This document shows, in pieces, positions 7,980-19,474 of a stretch of 39,763 bases of DNA (positions within the stretch are counted from its first letter, which is position 1; the number at the start of each line of letters is the position of its first letter). Below the pieces are notes generated by a model. That model did no database searches. It had not been told where the DNA came from and worked only from the letters and a program-made list of their open reading frames with translations. Position numbers and translations under genes: made by a program. Source of the DNA: an uncultured Sphingomonas sp. (lineage in GTDB: Bacteria; Pseudomonadota; Alphaproteobacteria; Sphingomonadales; Sphingomonadaceae); NCBI RefSeq assembly GCF_902806265.1, contig NZ_CADCVZ010000027.1, positions 1 through 39,763 of the forward strand, in the 5' to 3' direction.

Positions 7980-8009
7980 TCTTTGCTCAAGGACCCGAGT
8001 ACCACGCCA

Positions 8010-8357
8010 ATGTCGAGCGCGCTTCTCCCCTTCACCGCGGCCGCCGCGGGCGGAGCCCAGCCGGGCGCAGCCGCCTTTCTGATCGGCATCCTCCCCTGGG
8101 TCCTCATCTTTCTGATCTTCTACCTGCTGATGATTCGGCCGCAGCAGAAGCGGGTCAAGCAGCACCAGGCGGCGATCTCCGCGATCAAGAAGGGCGACGA
8201 GGTCGTCACCGGCGGCGGCATCCGCGGTCGGGTCACTCGCGTGGTCGACGACACTGAAGCCGAGGTCGAGATCGCGCAGGGCACCCGCGTCCGCGTGGTC
8301 AAGAGCACCATCAGCCAGGTGCTTACCCCGGCGAGCACGAAACCGGCCAACGACTGA
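8010..8357 (+). CDS. yajC: Preprotein translocase subunit YajC
   Basis: A 115-residue single-span inner-membrane protein that associates with SecDF. An Ala/Gly-rich N-terminus is followed by a strong hydrophobic helix (FLIGILPWVLIFLIFYLLM, about 26-44), then the hallmark IRPQQKRVKQHQ, then a small cytoplasmic domain with KGDEVVTGGGIRG. ATG 8010 is chosen because family similarity starts there; CAAGGA lies 16 nt upstream. The stop overlaps the start of secD by one base (TGATG). Confidence 0.95.
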   Translation: MSSALLPFTAAAAGGAQPGAAAFLIGILPWVLIFLIFYLLMIRPQQKRVKQHQAAISAIKKGDEVVTGGGIRGRVTRVVDDTEAEVEIAQGTRVRVVKSTISQVLTPASTKPAND

Positions 8358-9940
8358 TGTTGGACTTCCCCCGCTGGAAGGTGTGGGCGATCAGCCTGAC
8401 GATCCTGCTCGGCATCCTGCTGGCGGTCCCGAGCCTGCTTCCGGCGGATCGGCTCCCGTCCTGGCTGCCGCAGAGCCGCATCAACCTCGGCCTCGACCTG
8501 GCGGGTGGCAGCCACCTGCTGCTGGAAGCCGATCTTGCCGATGCGGAGAAGCAGCGCCTCCAGTCGATGGAGGACAATGTCCAGACGGAGCTTCGGCGCG
8601 AGCCGCGGATCCAGATCGGCGACCTGTCCACCGCGGGCGGCCGCATCTCCTTTCTGGTGCGCGATCCTGTCCAATTGGACGACGCGGTGGAGCGGCTGCG
8701 GACGCTGACCCAGCCGGTTGGCCTGACCGGCACCCGCACCTGGAACGTGGCGGTGCAGGACGGCAACCGGATCGTCATCACCCCAACCGAGGCGGGAGCA
8801 CAGGCCAGCCTGCGCGACGCGATGACCGTGGCGCGCGACGTGGTCCGCCGCCGCATCGATCCCGGCGGCACCAAGGAGATCACCGTCATCAACCAGGGCG
8901 ACCGCCGCATCCTGGTGCAGGTGCCTGGGGTCGAGGATCCGGAAGCGCTAAAGGATCTGATCGGCCAGACCGCACGGCTCGAATTCAAGCTGGTTGACCT
9001 CAGCGCGGACCCGCAGCAGGTTGCGCAAGGACGCGCTCCGCCGGGTAGCCAGGTGCTGCCGATGGCCGACGGCACCGGCGCCATCGCCGTGCAGCGCCGC
9101 GTGATCGTTGAGGGCAAGCAGCTGGTCGATGCCAAGCAAACCTTCGACCAGCAGTCGGGCGCGCCGGTCGTCTCCATCACCTTCAACTCCGCGGGTGCGC
9201 GCCGCTTCGGGCGGGTCACGCAGGAGAATGCCGGCAAGCCGTTCGCGATGATTCTCGACGACAAGGTGCTGTCGGCGCCCAACATCAACGAACCGATCCT
9301 CGGCGGCCAAGCCCAGATCACCGGCAACTTCACGGTGGCAAGCGCCAACGCGCTGGCGATCAGCCTGGCGTCCGGCCAGCTGCCGGTGGAGCTTAACGTG
9401 ATCGAGGAACGCTCAGTCGGTCCCGACCTCGGCAAAGATTCGATCCGGGCGGGCGCGATCGCGTCGGCCATTGCCATCCTGGCCGTGATGGCCTTCATGC
9501 TGATCACCTATGGCCGCTTCGGCGTGTACGCGAACCTGGCGCTGATCATAAACGCGCTGATGATCCTCGGCATCATGGCGATCTTCAATGCGACGCTAAC
9601 GCTGCCCGGCATCGCCGGCTTTGTGCTGACCATCGGTGCGGCGGTCGACGCCAACGTGCTTATCAACGAGCGCATCCGCGAGGAGCTGCGACGCGGGCGC
9701 AAGGTGCTGGACGCGCTGGAGACCGGCTACAAGGAGGCATCCACCGCCATCTTCGACGCCAACATCACCAACACGATCGCGGCCGCGCTGATGTTCTACT
9801 TCGGCTCCGGCCCGATCCGCGGTTTCGCCGTGGTGCTGTTCATCGGCATCATTACCTCCGTGTTCACGGCGGTGAACTTCACCCGCATGCTGGTGGCCTT
9901 GTGGGTCAAGCGCCGGCGCCCCCGCGCACTGACGATCTAG
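8357..9940 (+). CDS. secD: Protein translocase subunit SecD
   Basis: The larger subunit of the SecDF complex, which uses the proton gradient to help exported proteins clear the Sec channel on the periplasmic side. The 527 residues have an N-terminal membrane helix, the GLDLAGGSHLLLEAD motif at about 41-55, a large periplasmic domain with two similar halves, and five C-terminal helices including the conserved ALTLPGIAGFVLTIG-like segment (here TLTLPGIAGFVLTIGAAVDANVL region) and NERIREE. Length is normal for Alphaproteobacteria. It is coupled to yajC upstream, and secF begins 9 nt downstream. Confidence 0.97.
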   Translation: MLDFPRWKVWAISLTILLGILLAVPSLLPADRLPSWLPQSRINLGLDLAGGSHLLLEADLADAEKQRLQSMEDNVQTELRREPRIQIGDLSTAGGRISFLVRDPVQLDDAVERLRTLTQPVGLTGTRTWNVAVQDGNRIVITPTEAGAQASLRDAMTVARDVVRRRIDPGGTKEITVINQGDRRILVQVPGVEDPEALKDLIGQTARLEFKLVDLSADPQQVAQGRAPPGSQVLPMADGTGAIAVQRRVIVEGKQLVDAKQTFDQQSGAPVVSITFNSAGARRFGRVTQENAGKPFAMILDDKVLSAPNINEPILGGQAQITGNFTVASANALAISLASGQLPVELNVIEERSVGPDLGKDSIRAGAIASAIAILAVMAFMLITYGRFGVYANLALIINALMILGIMAIFNATLTLPGIAGFVLTIGAAVDANVLINERIREELRRGRKVLDALETGYKEASTAIFDANITNTIAAALMFYFGSGPIRGFAVVLFIGIITSVFTAVNFTRMLVALWVKRRRPRALTI

Positions 9941-9949
9941 AAGGCTCCC

Positions 9950-10915
9950 ATGAAGCTGCTGAAGCTCGTCCCGGACAACACCAACGTTGATTTCATGGGG
10001 ATCCGCAACATCGCGCTGATCCTGTCGGTGCTGGTCACGATCGCCGCGCTGGTGCTGGTGGGCATGCGGGGCCTCAACCTCGGCGTGGACTTCGTCGGCG
10101 GGCAGATGGTCCGCACGACTTTCGCCCAGCCGGTGGACGTGGAGCAGCTTCGCGGCCGTATCGGCAGCCTGGGTCTCGGCGAAGCCAGCATCCAGGAGTT
10201 CGGCGGACCGACCAGCTTCCAGATTCGCTTGCCCAAGCCGGAGGGGGGGGAGGCCTCCGCGAATGCCGCCGCTTCCCGCGTGCGCCAGTTGCTGGCGCAG
10301 CAATACCCGGGCAGCCGCGTCGATTCGGTAGAGACGGTGTCGGGCAGGGTGTCGGAAGAGCTGGGCCGCGACGGGCTGCTCGCGCTGGTGCTCGCAATGC
10401 TTGGCGTTGCCCTCTACATCTGGCTGCGCTTCGAATGGCAGTTCGGGGTCGGCGCACTGGCGACGCTGTTCCACGACGTTTCGCTGCTGCTTGGCTTCTT
10501 CGCACTGACCCAGTGGCAGGTCGATCTCAACATCGTCGCGGCTTTCCTAGCGGTGGTCGGCTATTCGCTCAACGACACGGTGGTGATCTACGACCGCATC
10601 CGTGAGAACCTGCGCAAGTACCGCAAGATGGCCATGGTCCCGCTGCTCAACCTGTCGCTCAACGAGACGCTGTCGCGAACCATCGTAACCTCGGGCTCAA
10701 TCCTGCTGGCCCTCGGAATGCTTCTGCTGTTCGGCCCTGACGTCATCTTCGGGCTGACCTTCGCGATCTTTCTTGGAACGGTGATCGGGACCTATTCGTC
10801 CATCTATATCTCCGCGCCGATCCTGGTCTGGCTGGGGGTCAAGCCGGACAGCTTCGTGCGAGCGGAAGAAGCAAGCGCGGCGCCCGTCAAGCGCTCGGAT
10901 GGAGCGGTGGTCTGA
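9950..10915 (+). CDS. secF: Protein translocase subunit SecF
   Basis: The 321-residue partner of SecD. It has an N-terminal helix, the GLNLGVDFVGGQM motif at about 45-57, a small periplasmic domain, and a five-helix C-terminal block with SLNDTVVIYDRIREN and LNETLSRTIVTSG, both diagnostic. A run of eight G residues (10243-10250) falls in the periplasmic domain but does not break the frame. ATG 9950 lies 9 nt after the secD stop, so yajC-secD-secF form one operon. Confidence 0.97.
   Translation: MKLLKLVPDNTNVDFMGIRNIALILSVLVTIAALVLVGMRGLNLGVDFVGGQMVRTTFAQPVDVEQLRGRIGSLGLGEASIQEFGGPTSFQIRLPKPEGGEASANAAASRVRQLLAQQYPGSRVDSVETVSGRVSEELGRDGLLALVLAMLGVALYIWLRFEWQFGVGALATLFHDVSLLLGFFALTQWQVDLNIVAAFLAVVGYSLNDTVVIYDRIRENLRKYRKMAMVPLLNLSLNETLSRTIVTSGSILLALGMLLLFGPDVIFGLTFAIFLGTVIGTYSSIYISAPILVWLGVKPDSFVRAEEASAAPVKRSDGAVV
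10243..10250 (+). repeat. G8 homopolymer inside secF
   Basis: Eight consecutive G residues encode the Gly-Gly of PEGGEAS in the SecF periplasmic domain. The frame is intact in this sequence. Confidence 0.9.
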
Positions 10916-10994
10916 CCCGGCCAGCCGCCGTTCAGCCATGGGGCGTCATCGCGCCGCTTTCCTCGCCGCCAGGGCAGCGCTAGAAGGCCACTCC

Positions 10995-11801
10995 ATGCTC
11001 AACCTTTCCCGATCCACGACGGCGCTTCTGCTGTGCGCCATTATCCTTCCGGCAGCGGGCTGCGCGCGCAACCGCGCCAGCACCGATACGAGCTACGTCG
11101 CGACCGACGTGAACACGCTTTACGGCGTGGCGAAGCAGTATCTGGACGACGGCCGCTACGAGGAAGCGGCCAAGCTGTTCGACGAGGTCGAGCGCCAACA
11201 CCCTTATTCGGTCTGGGCCCGCCGCGCGCAGCTGATGAGCGCGTTTAGCTATTACACAGCCAAGAAATATCCGGAAGCGATCAGCTCGTCCCAGCGCTTC
11301 CTGACGATCCATCCGGGCAACAAGGATGCGCCCTACGCCAACTACCTGATCGCGATGAGCTACTACAACCAGATTGCGGACGTCAGTCGCGACCAGCGCA
11401 CTACCCAGCAGGCTTCGGACTCCTTCAACGAGCTCATCCGCCGCTATCCGGAAAGCCGCTACGCCGCCGACGCCCGGCTCAAGCTCGACCTCATCAACGA
11501 CCATCTCGCGGGCAAGGAGATGGAGGTCGGCCGCTTCTACCAACGGCAGGGCAACTGGCTGGCCTCGGTGACCCGGTTCCGCGCGGTAGTCGACAAGTAT
11601 CAGACGACCAGCCACACGCCCGAAGCGCTCATGCGGCTGACCGAAAGCTATCTTGCGCTGGGCGTACCCACCGAGGCGCAGAAGACGGCGGCGGTGCTTG
11701 GCCGCAACTATCCCGGGACCGAATGGTACCAGCGCGCCTACCAGCTGATCCAGCGCAACCCGCCGCCGCAGCAGGTCGCGGCGGCCGCTCCGCAGAGCTG
11801 A
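10995..11801 (+). CDS. bamD: Outer-membrane assembly lipoprotein BamD
   Basis: An essential lipoprotein of the BAM complex that inserts beta-barrel proteins in the outer membrane. A 22-residue signal peptide ends in the lipobox PAAGC (C23). The rest is a set of tetratricopeptide-like helices: LYGVAKQYLDDGRYEEAAKLF, FSYYTAKKYPEAI, YANYLIAMSYY and the conserved RYPESRYAADA. The 268-residue length is typical for Alphaproteobacteria. ATG 10995 has AGAAGG at 10982-10987. A 79-bp gap separates it from secF, and recN begins 19 bp after. Confidence 0.95.
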   Translation: MLNLSRSTTALLLCAIILPAAGCARNRASTDTSYVATDVNTLYGVAKQYLDDGRYEEAAKLFDEVERQHPYSVWARRAQLMSAFSYYTAKKYPEAISSSQRFLTIHPGNKDAPYANYLIAMSYYNQIADVSRDQRTTQQASDSFNELIRRYPESRYAADARLKLDLINDHLAGKEMEVGRFYQRQGNWLASVTRFRAVVDKYQTTSHTPEALMRLTESYLALGVPTEAQKTAAVLGRNYPGTEWYQRAYQLIQRNPPPQQVAAAAPQS

Positions 11802-11820
11802 GGAGCGACGCACCCGCGCG

Positions 11821-13469
11821 ATGCTGAGGCAGCTCGTCATCCGCGACGTGGTGCTGATCGACCGGCTTGAACTCGATTTCGGCGAAGGGCTGGGCGTCCT
11901 CACCGGGGAGACCGGGGCGGGCAAGTCCATCCTGCTCGACGCCCTGGGGCTCGCACTCGGCGCCCGCGCGGACAGCGGCCTGGTGCGGAGCGGTCAGCAG
12001 GCCGCCGCGGTCACCGCAGCGTTTGAACTGCCGGGAGATCATCCGGCAGCTGCCCTGCTCGACGAGGCGGGGATCGATGCCGAGCCCGGCGAACCGTTGC
12101 TGCTACGCCGCCAGCTCAAGGCCGATGGCGGCAGCCGCGCGTTCGTCGGCGGCTCGGCCGCTCCGGCTGCGGTCCTGCGGGAGGTCGGCGGAACCCTGGT
12201 CGAGATCCATGGCCAGCACGACGACCGCGGGCTGCTCAACCCCAAGGGCCACCGCGCTCTGCTGGACGCTTTCGGAAGGATCGACACGGTCGCGGTGAGC
12301 AGGGCGTGGGGCAGCGTCGCGCGCCTTGCCAACGAACTCGCCCGGGCTCGCGCGGAGGCCGAGGCAGCGGAGCGCGATCGCGATTACCTGACCCACGCCG
12401 CCCAGGAGATTGCGAAGCTCGCTCCTGAGGCCGGTGAAGAGACCAGCCTAGCAGAGCAGCGCGCCACCATGCAGGCCGGAGCCAAGGCGGGCGAGGCGCT
12501 GCAGGGACTGGACGAGCTCTTGGGCGGGTCGGACGGCGCGCTCGCGTCTCTGCGGACGGCGGCGCGGCGGATCGAGCGGGGTGCGGCGGATCACCCGCTA
12601 CTGGCCGAGGCCTTAGCCTCGCTCGACCGCGCGGTGATCGAGACGGCCGAAGCGGAGGAGAAGATCGAGCGCGCGGCGGAGGCCATGGCGTTCGATCCGC
12701 AGCGACTGGAGCTGGTCGAAAGCCGCCTGTTCGACATCCGCGCGCTCGCCCGCAAGCATCGGGTCGAGGCGGACGCGCTGGCCGCGTTCGGGGAGGAGAT
12801 GGAGGCAAAGCTGGCGCTGATTGAAGCAGGCGGCGAGCGCATCGCCGAACTCGAGCGGCAGCTGGCGGAAGCGCGGCGGACCTATGACGCCGCTGCGACT
12901 GAACTTCGGCAGAGGCGACAAGCCGTGGCGGAGCGGCTGGACGCGGCGGTGGCGACCGAACTCGCCCCGTTGAAGTTAGAGGCCGCAGGCTTCCGAACCT
13001 CGCTGTCGGAGGCGGAGGCTGGTCCCTCGGGCATCGACCGGGTGGAGTTCACCGTCTCGACCAACCCCGGGGCGCCGTTCGGGCCGCTGACCAAGATCGC
13101 TTCGGGCGGCGAGCTGTCGCGGTTCATCCTGGCGCTCAAGGTCGCGCTGGCGGAGGCGGGCGGCGCCTCGACCATGATCTTCGACGAGATCGACCGCGGG
13201 GTCGGCGGCGCGGTGGCGAGCGCGATCGGCGAGCGGCTGGCTCGCCTCGCGGGGCAGTCGCAGCTGCTGGTCGTGACCCACTCCCCGCAGGTCGCGGCAC
13301 GGGCGCAGCATCATTATCGGATCGAGAAGAGCCACGGCGCGGAGGGCACCCGCACTACCGTGCGCAAGCTTTCCGCGGACGAACGCCGCGAGGAAATCGC
13401 GCGGATGCTGTCGGGCGCCGCGGTGACGGACGAAGCGCGGGCGCAGGCTGCGCGGCTGTTGGAGGCGGC

Positions 13470-13473
<4 letters not shown>
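11821..13473 (+). CDS. recN: DNA repair protein RecN
   Basis: An SMC-like ATPase that acts at DNA double-strand breaks. The 550 residues begin MLRQLVIRDVVLIDRLEL, with Walker A GETGAGKS at 29-36. A long charged coiled-coil arm (about 150-370) follows, and the C-terminal head holds GPLTKIASGGELSRF (ABC signature), TMIFDEIDRGVGG (Walker B) and VTHSPQVAA. In many bacteria recN is LexA-controlled, but no GTTC-N7-GTTC site is found between bamD and this start. The stop overlaps the next gene by 4 bp (ATGA). Confidence 0.97.
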
Positions 13474-16218
<2,745 letters not shown>

Positions 16219-16256
16219 GGGCTCGCCAACGCCGATCGCTTGACTCGTTTCGCTCC

Positions 16257-16670
16257 TCATTTTGTCAGCTTTCGCGAGCGGTCCAGCATCCGGTCCAGCG
16301 AGCGGAGCCGGGCCATGGCGCCCCGCATGTCGTCGCGCTCGATCGTGCCGATCAGCCGGCCGCGGTAGGCGCGCGGGACGCGCAGGCGACCGTCGGCCGT
16401 CCGTTCCGTGCGGAACCGCGCCTTTCGCGCTTGCGCGGTGCTGCGGGCGGAGGCGGCAGCCTGGTCCCAGGCACGGGCGAAATCGGCGGCCTCGGGGCGT
16501 GAGCGAAGCGCGTAGGCGGTCTGGCGCGACAGGCCGACCTCCGCCGCCGCGTCATGAGCGGAGCAGCCCCCGGCGAGCAGGAGGATGAAGCGCCGCTGCC
16601 GCTCGGCCGTCCAGCCATCGCGGCGGCGGCAAGGGGCGGGGGCGAAGTGCAACGGTGCGGGCGAGTCCAT
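16257..16670 (-). CDS. Small helix-turn-helix protein of unknown function
   Basis: A 137-residue basic protein. The central part, WTAERQRRFILLLAGGCSAHD followed by AAAEVGLSRQTAYALRSRPEA, reads as a homeodomain-like HTH, and FARAWDQAA follows. This layout recurs in short Sphingomonadales proteins and resembles the DNA-binding part of phage small terminases, but I cannot assign a function. The C-terminus (RLRSLDRMLDRSRKLTK) is a basic helix. It lies alone, convergent to ligA with a 38-bp gap. The CTGTCCTACA motif is 30 nt upstream of its ATG. Confidence 0.65.
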   Translation of the reverse strand: MDSPAPLHFAPAPCRRRDGWTAERQRRFILLLAGGCSAHDAAAEVGLSRQTAYALRSRPEAADFARAWDQAAASARSTAQARKARFRTERTADGRLRVPRAYRGRLIGTIERDDMRGAMARLRSLDRMLDRSRKLTK

Positions 16671-16700
16671 GGCCCGAAAGAACTATGCGCAAAGTGGGGC

Positions 16701-16710
16701 TGTAGGACAG
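16701..16710 (-). promoter_or_regulatory. CTGTCCTACA motif upstream of the HTH gene
   Basis: On the minus strand this reads CTGTCCTACA, identical to 1194-1203 upstream of the lysozyme gene, and lies 30 nt before the HTH gene start. A common regulator is inferred only from the identity and the placement. Confidence 0.4.
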
Positions 16711-16810
16711 CTTGAAGTTGAGGTTGGACGCCGTGAGGTGATGATGTGCTGAAGCAGAAGTCGGTTGCGGCCGGACACAGCGCGATCCCGCGGGACGGAT
16801 CGGATTTTGG

Positions 16811-16843
16811 ATGTCTGCTTTGGGTGGAAAGCGGACATTAGCG
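16811..16843. repeat. Dispersed palindromic repeat, copy 1
   Basis: ATGTCTGCT at 16811-16819 and AGCGGACAT at 16830-16838 are near-perfect inverted arms around TTGGGTGGAA. The same element in the same orientation lies at 17656-17687. The pair brackets the Crp/Fnr gene; this copy ends 37 nt before its start. The rest of the 16671-16879 gap shows only the CTGTCCTACA motif and no further gene. Confidence 0.75.
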
Positions 16844-16879
16844 TTGGACGCTGCCGCGTCTACGTCCTAACCTACGTTA

Positions 16880-17629
16880 ATGGCCACACAGCGCGATTTG
16901 CCGGAGGCCGAAAACCCTCTGTTGATGAAGCTGGGTGGCTTCATGCCGCTCTCCAGGGATGATCGACAGGCCATCGTTCATGCCAGTCGCAAGGTGCGGT
17001 CGGTTCAGGCGCATTGCGATATCATCTCCGATGGAGAACGGCCCAACCACGTTCATCTCATCATCGATGGTTGGGCTGCCCGGTATAAGATCCTTCCCAA
17101 CGGCGAGCGGCAGATCACCGCATACCTGATCCCAGGCGATTTCTGCGACTTGCATGTGACCATCCTCAGAGAGATGGATCACGGGATTGTCGCGCTCACC
17201 CCGGTCTCGGTCGCTGACATCTCCCGTCACGAAATGGACACGCTATGCGACGACCGGCCCCGCCTCATGCGAGCGATGTGGTGGGCCACGTTGGTCGATG
17301 AGGGCGTGCTGCGGGAGTGGATCGTCAATATCGGACGGCGCGATGCTTATGCGCGGATCGCCCACCTCATGTGTGAGATGCACGTCAGAATGCGGAACGT
17401 CGGCCGTGCGGAAGAAGGTGCCTTCCACCTTCCGCTCACGCAGGATCACCTCGCCGACACGCTTGGCCTCACGCCGGTCCACATCAACCGAATGCTTCAA
17501 CGATTAAGAGCCGAGCATTTGATCGAGCTTGGGGGAAGGACGCTCACGATCCTCGACCCGGTTGGCCTGCGAAGTGCGGCAGGCTTTGACGCATCCTACC
17601 TTCACAACAATGAACAGAATGGACGATAG
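16880..17629 (+). CDS. Crp/Fnr family transcriptional regulator
   Basis: A 249-residue regulator. An N-terminal cyclic-nucleotide-binding-like beta-roll (about 15-125; LIIDGWAARYKILPNGERQITAYLIPGDF region) is joined by a dimerisation helix to a winged helix-turn-helix at about 184-215 (LPLTQDHLADTLGLTPVHIN). The N-terminal cysteine cluster of oxygen-sensing FNR is missing, so it is probably not an Fe-S sensor. Members of this type (often with phrases such as DFCDLHV) are common and multi-copy in Alphaproteobacteria, with few ligands known. Its base composition looks less GC-rich than its neighbours, and a repeat copy flanks it on each side, which suggests a mobile or recently gained cassette. 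No ribosome-binding site stands out before ATG 16880. Confidence 0.85.
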   Translation: MATQRDLPEAENPLLMKLGGFMPLSRDDRQAIVHASRKVRSVQAHCDIISDGERPNHVHLIIDGWAARYKILPNGERQITAYLIPGDFCDLHVTILREMDHGIVALTPVSVADISRHEMDTLCDDRPRLMRAMWWATLVDEGVLREWIVNIGRRDAYARIAHLMCEMHVRMRNVGRAEEGAFHLPLTQDHLADTLGLTPVHINRMLQRLRAEHLIELGGRTLTILDPVGLRSAAGFDASYLHNNEQNGR

Positions 17630-17655
17630 GTCAGTCCGCTGACCCTCGTTTCGGA

Positions 17656-17687
17656 ATGTCTGCAATGGGTCGTAAGCGGATGTTCGC
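17656..17687. repeat. Dispersed palindromic repeat, copy 2
   Basis: ATGTCTGCAATGGGTCG followed by TAAGCGGATGTTCGCT, aligned over its length with copy 1 at 16811-16843 with a few substitutions, in the same orientation. Its right edge touches the prmA stop codon. As a hairpin it might end transcription of either convergent gene. Confidence 0.7.
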
Positions 17688-18566
17688 TCAGGTGGCGCTC
17701 AGCACCAGGACCGGCCACTCGCCCGAACCCGCGTCGACCAGTGTGAGGCCTCGCGCCGTGTAGGCGACGGCGACGGCTTGTGCCTGCGTGTCGAGCAGGC
17801 CGGCCAGCACTATCGTTCCGCCGGGTCCGAGCTCGCTCGCGAACGCCGGGGCGAGATCGATGAGCGGGCCGGCGAGGATGTTGGCGATGAGGAGGTCGAA
17901 GGAAGCTCGGGCGGCGAGGAGCGAGTGGTCCATGCCGCCGGCTACCGCCAGGAGCAGTTCGCCCGGGTTCTCGCCCAGGGGCACGCAGTTGATCGCGGCA
18001 TTGTCGCGGGCGACCTCCACCGCGACCGGGTCGATGTCGGTGGCGATCGCTTGCGCCTCCGGCCAGAGCTTAAGCGCGGCGAAGGCGAGGAGGCCGGTGC
18101 CGGTGCCGATGTCGGCGATGTTGCGGAAGCGCCTGCCGTCGCGTTCCAGCCGGTCGAGCGCTCCGAGGCAGCCCTTGGTGGTGGCGTGCTGGCCGGTGCC
18201 GAAGGCGAGGCCGGCGTCGATCTGGAAGTTGACCGCGCCGTCCTGGGCCACGTGGCTGGGCGTATGGACGAAGAAGCGGCCGGCGCGGATCGGCTCGAGA
18301 CCGGCCTGGCTGCGGGTGACCCAGTCCTCGTCGCCGAGCTGCTCGACCTGTGGGGGGCCGTCGGCGAGGGATGCGAGCAGCCCTAGCTCGTGGGCGTCGG
18401 GCTCGTCCTCGAAGTAGGCGTGGAGCAGCCAGTCGTCGGGCTTGGCCGGGTCGGGCTCGTCCGCGACCAGCACCGGCGGCGAGGACGAGTGGGCGAACAG
18501 GTCGTCCGCTTGCGGAAGCGCCTCGGCCTGGGCGCGGGTGCAGGGGAGGGTGGCGCGCCAGCTCAC
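17688..18566 (-). CDS. prmA: Ribosomal protein L11 methyltransferase PrmA
   Basis: A SAM-dependent enzyme that trimethylates ribosomal protein L11. The 292 residues have an N-terminal substrate-recognition domain and a C-terminal class I methyltransferase fold with GLAFGTGQHATTKGCL, motif I DIGTGTGLLAFAA, the acidic ATDIDPVAVEVA and the catalytic-site NILAGPL. Length is normal. Its ATG overlaps the stop of the beta-lactamase gene by 4 bp, so the two are translationally coupled although their functions have no obvious link. Confidence 0.94.
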   Translation of the reverse strand: MSWRATLPCTRAQAEALPQADDLFAHSSSPPVLVADEPDPAKPDDWLLHAYFEDEPDAHELGLLASLADGPPQVEQLGDEDWVTRSQAGLEPIRAGRFFVHTPSHVAQDGAVNFQIDAGLAFGTGQHATTKGCLGALDRLERDGRRFRNIADIGTGTGLLAFAALKLWPEAQAIATDIDPVAVEVARDNAAINCVPLGENPGELLLAVAGGMDHSLLAARASFDLLIANILAGPLIDLAPAFASELGPGGTIVLAGLLDTQAQAVAVAYTARGLTLVDAGSGEWPVLVLSAT

Positions 18567-19474
18567 TTGCCGGCGGCTTCCTTCGCCAGCCGCTCGTCGA
18601 GCTGCCTGGTCTTGGCGGCGGCGTAGTTGCGGCAGCCCGCGGGATCGAACAGCGGCTGCTGGCCGGTCATCCGCTCCTTCATCGCACTGGCGGACGGGTG
18701 CGGGGTAAGGAGGATCTCGCAGCGGCTCGCGGCCAGCCTGGCGAGCCCGGCGCGAAACGCGGCCACGGTGGCCGGGTGGTCGGAGAAGCGGTAGTCGTCG
18801 CGGCTGATCGCGGAAAGGCTATCTGCGTAGACCATCGTCCGGCACACGCCGCCGTCGCAGCTCTCCCAGCGCCAGCTCAGCGCGCCCGGGGTGTGGCCGG
18901 GCGTGGCCATGGCGGTGAGCAGGAGATTGCCGAACCGCACGGTGCCGCCGTCCGCGATCACTCGGTTCACCGTGGCCGCGGGAAACGGCTTGTGCATGCC
19001 GACCTGCGGATCGTCAGCGGTGGCGACCCCGGTGGCGAGCGCTGGCCTGGCCGGAGCGGAGGCGACCAGCGCCGCGCCGGTCAGCTGTTGCAGCCGGGCG
19101 GTGCCGCCGACATGGTCGAGATGCTCATGGCTGTGCAGCAGGTAGCGGATGTCGCGCAGGCGGAAGCCGAGCGCCCGGACGTTGGCGGCGATCACCTCCG
19201 CGCCACGCTCGGTACCGCCGTCGATCAGCACATGGCCGTCACTGCCGGTGACCAGGATCGCCGAGATGCCGCAGGTGCCGACCAGATAGGTGTTGGCGTG
19301 GATGCGGACGGGCGGCGCGGGCCGGTCCCAGTCGGTGGAGTCGCCGCAGGCCCCGGCCCATTGCGGACCGGCCTGCTCGATCGGGGCTCGGGCGCGCTCG
19401 ACGGGCGTCGGCCGGCCGAGCGGGACGACGATCTGCTGCGTGGCCAGCGCCAGCGCGACGAGGCTAGCGAACAT
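18563..19474 (-). CDS. bla: Subclass B3 metallo-beta-lactamase
   Basis: A 303-residue zinc hydrolase. A short hydrophobic N-terminus (MFASLVALALATQQ) could act as a signal peptide. The B3 hallmarks are all present: NTYLVGTCGISAILV; HSHEHLDHVGG, giving zinc ligands H116, H118, D120 and H121; H194 in ATPGHTPGALSW; YADSLSAIS; and H259 in LTPHPSA. Nothing essential is missing, so carbapenem and cephalosporin hydrolysis is a reasonable prediction, as for environmental B3 enzymes of Sphingomonadales. The genes around it are housekeeping and no mobile element or regulator is adjacent, which suggests an intrinsic gene. It overlaps the SDR gene by 11 bp and prmA by 4 bp. Confidence 0.92.
   Translation of the reverse strand: MFASLVALALATQQIVVPLGRPTPVERARAPIEQAGPQWAGACGDSTDWDRPAPPVRIHANTYLVGTCGISAILVTGSDGHVLIDGGTERGAEVIAANVRALGFRLRDIRYLLHSHEHLDHVGGTARLQQLTGAALVASAPARPALATGVATADDPQVGMHKPFPAATVNRVIADGGTVRFGNLLLTAMATPGHTPGALSWRWESCDGGVCRTMVYADSLSAISRDDYRFSDHPATVAAFRAGLARLAASRCEILLTPHPSASAMKERMTGQQPLFDPAGCRNYAAAKTRQLDERLAKEAAGK

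Noticed and set aside
11802-11820. Possible LexA site upstream of recN
   Set aside because: No GTTC-N7-GTTC or GAAC-N7-GAAC is present between bamD and recN; SOS control here is not supported by sequence.
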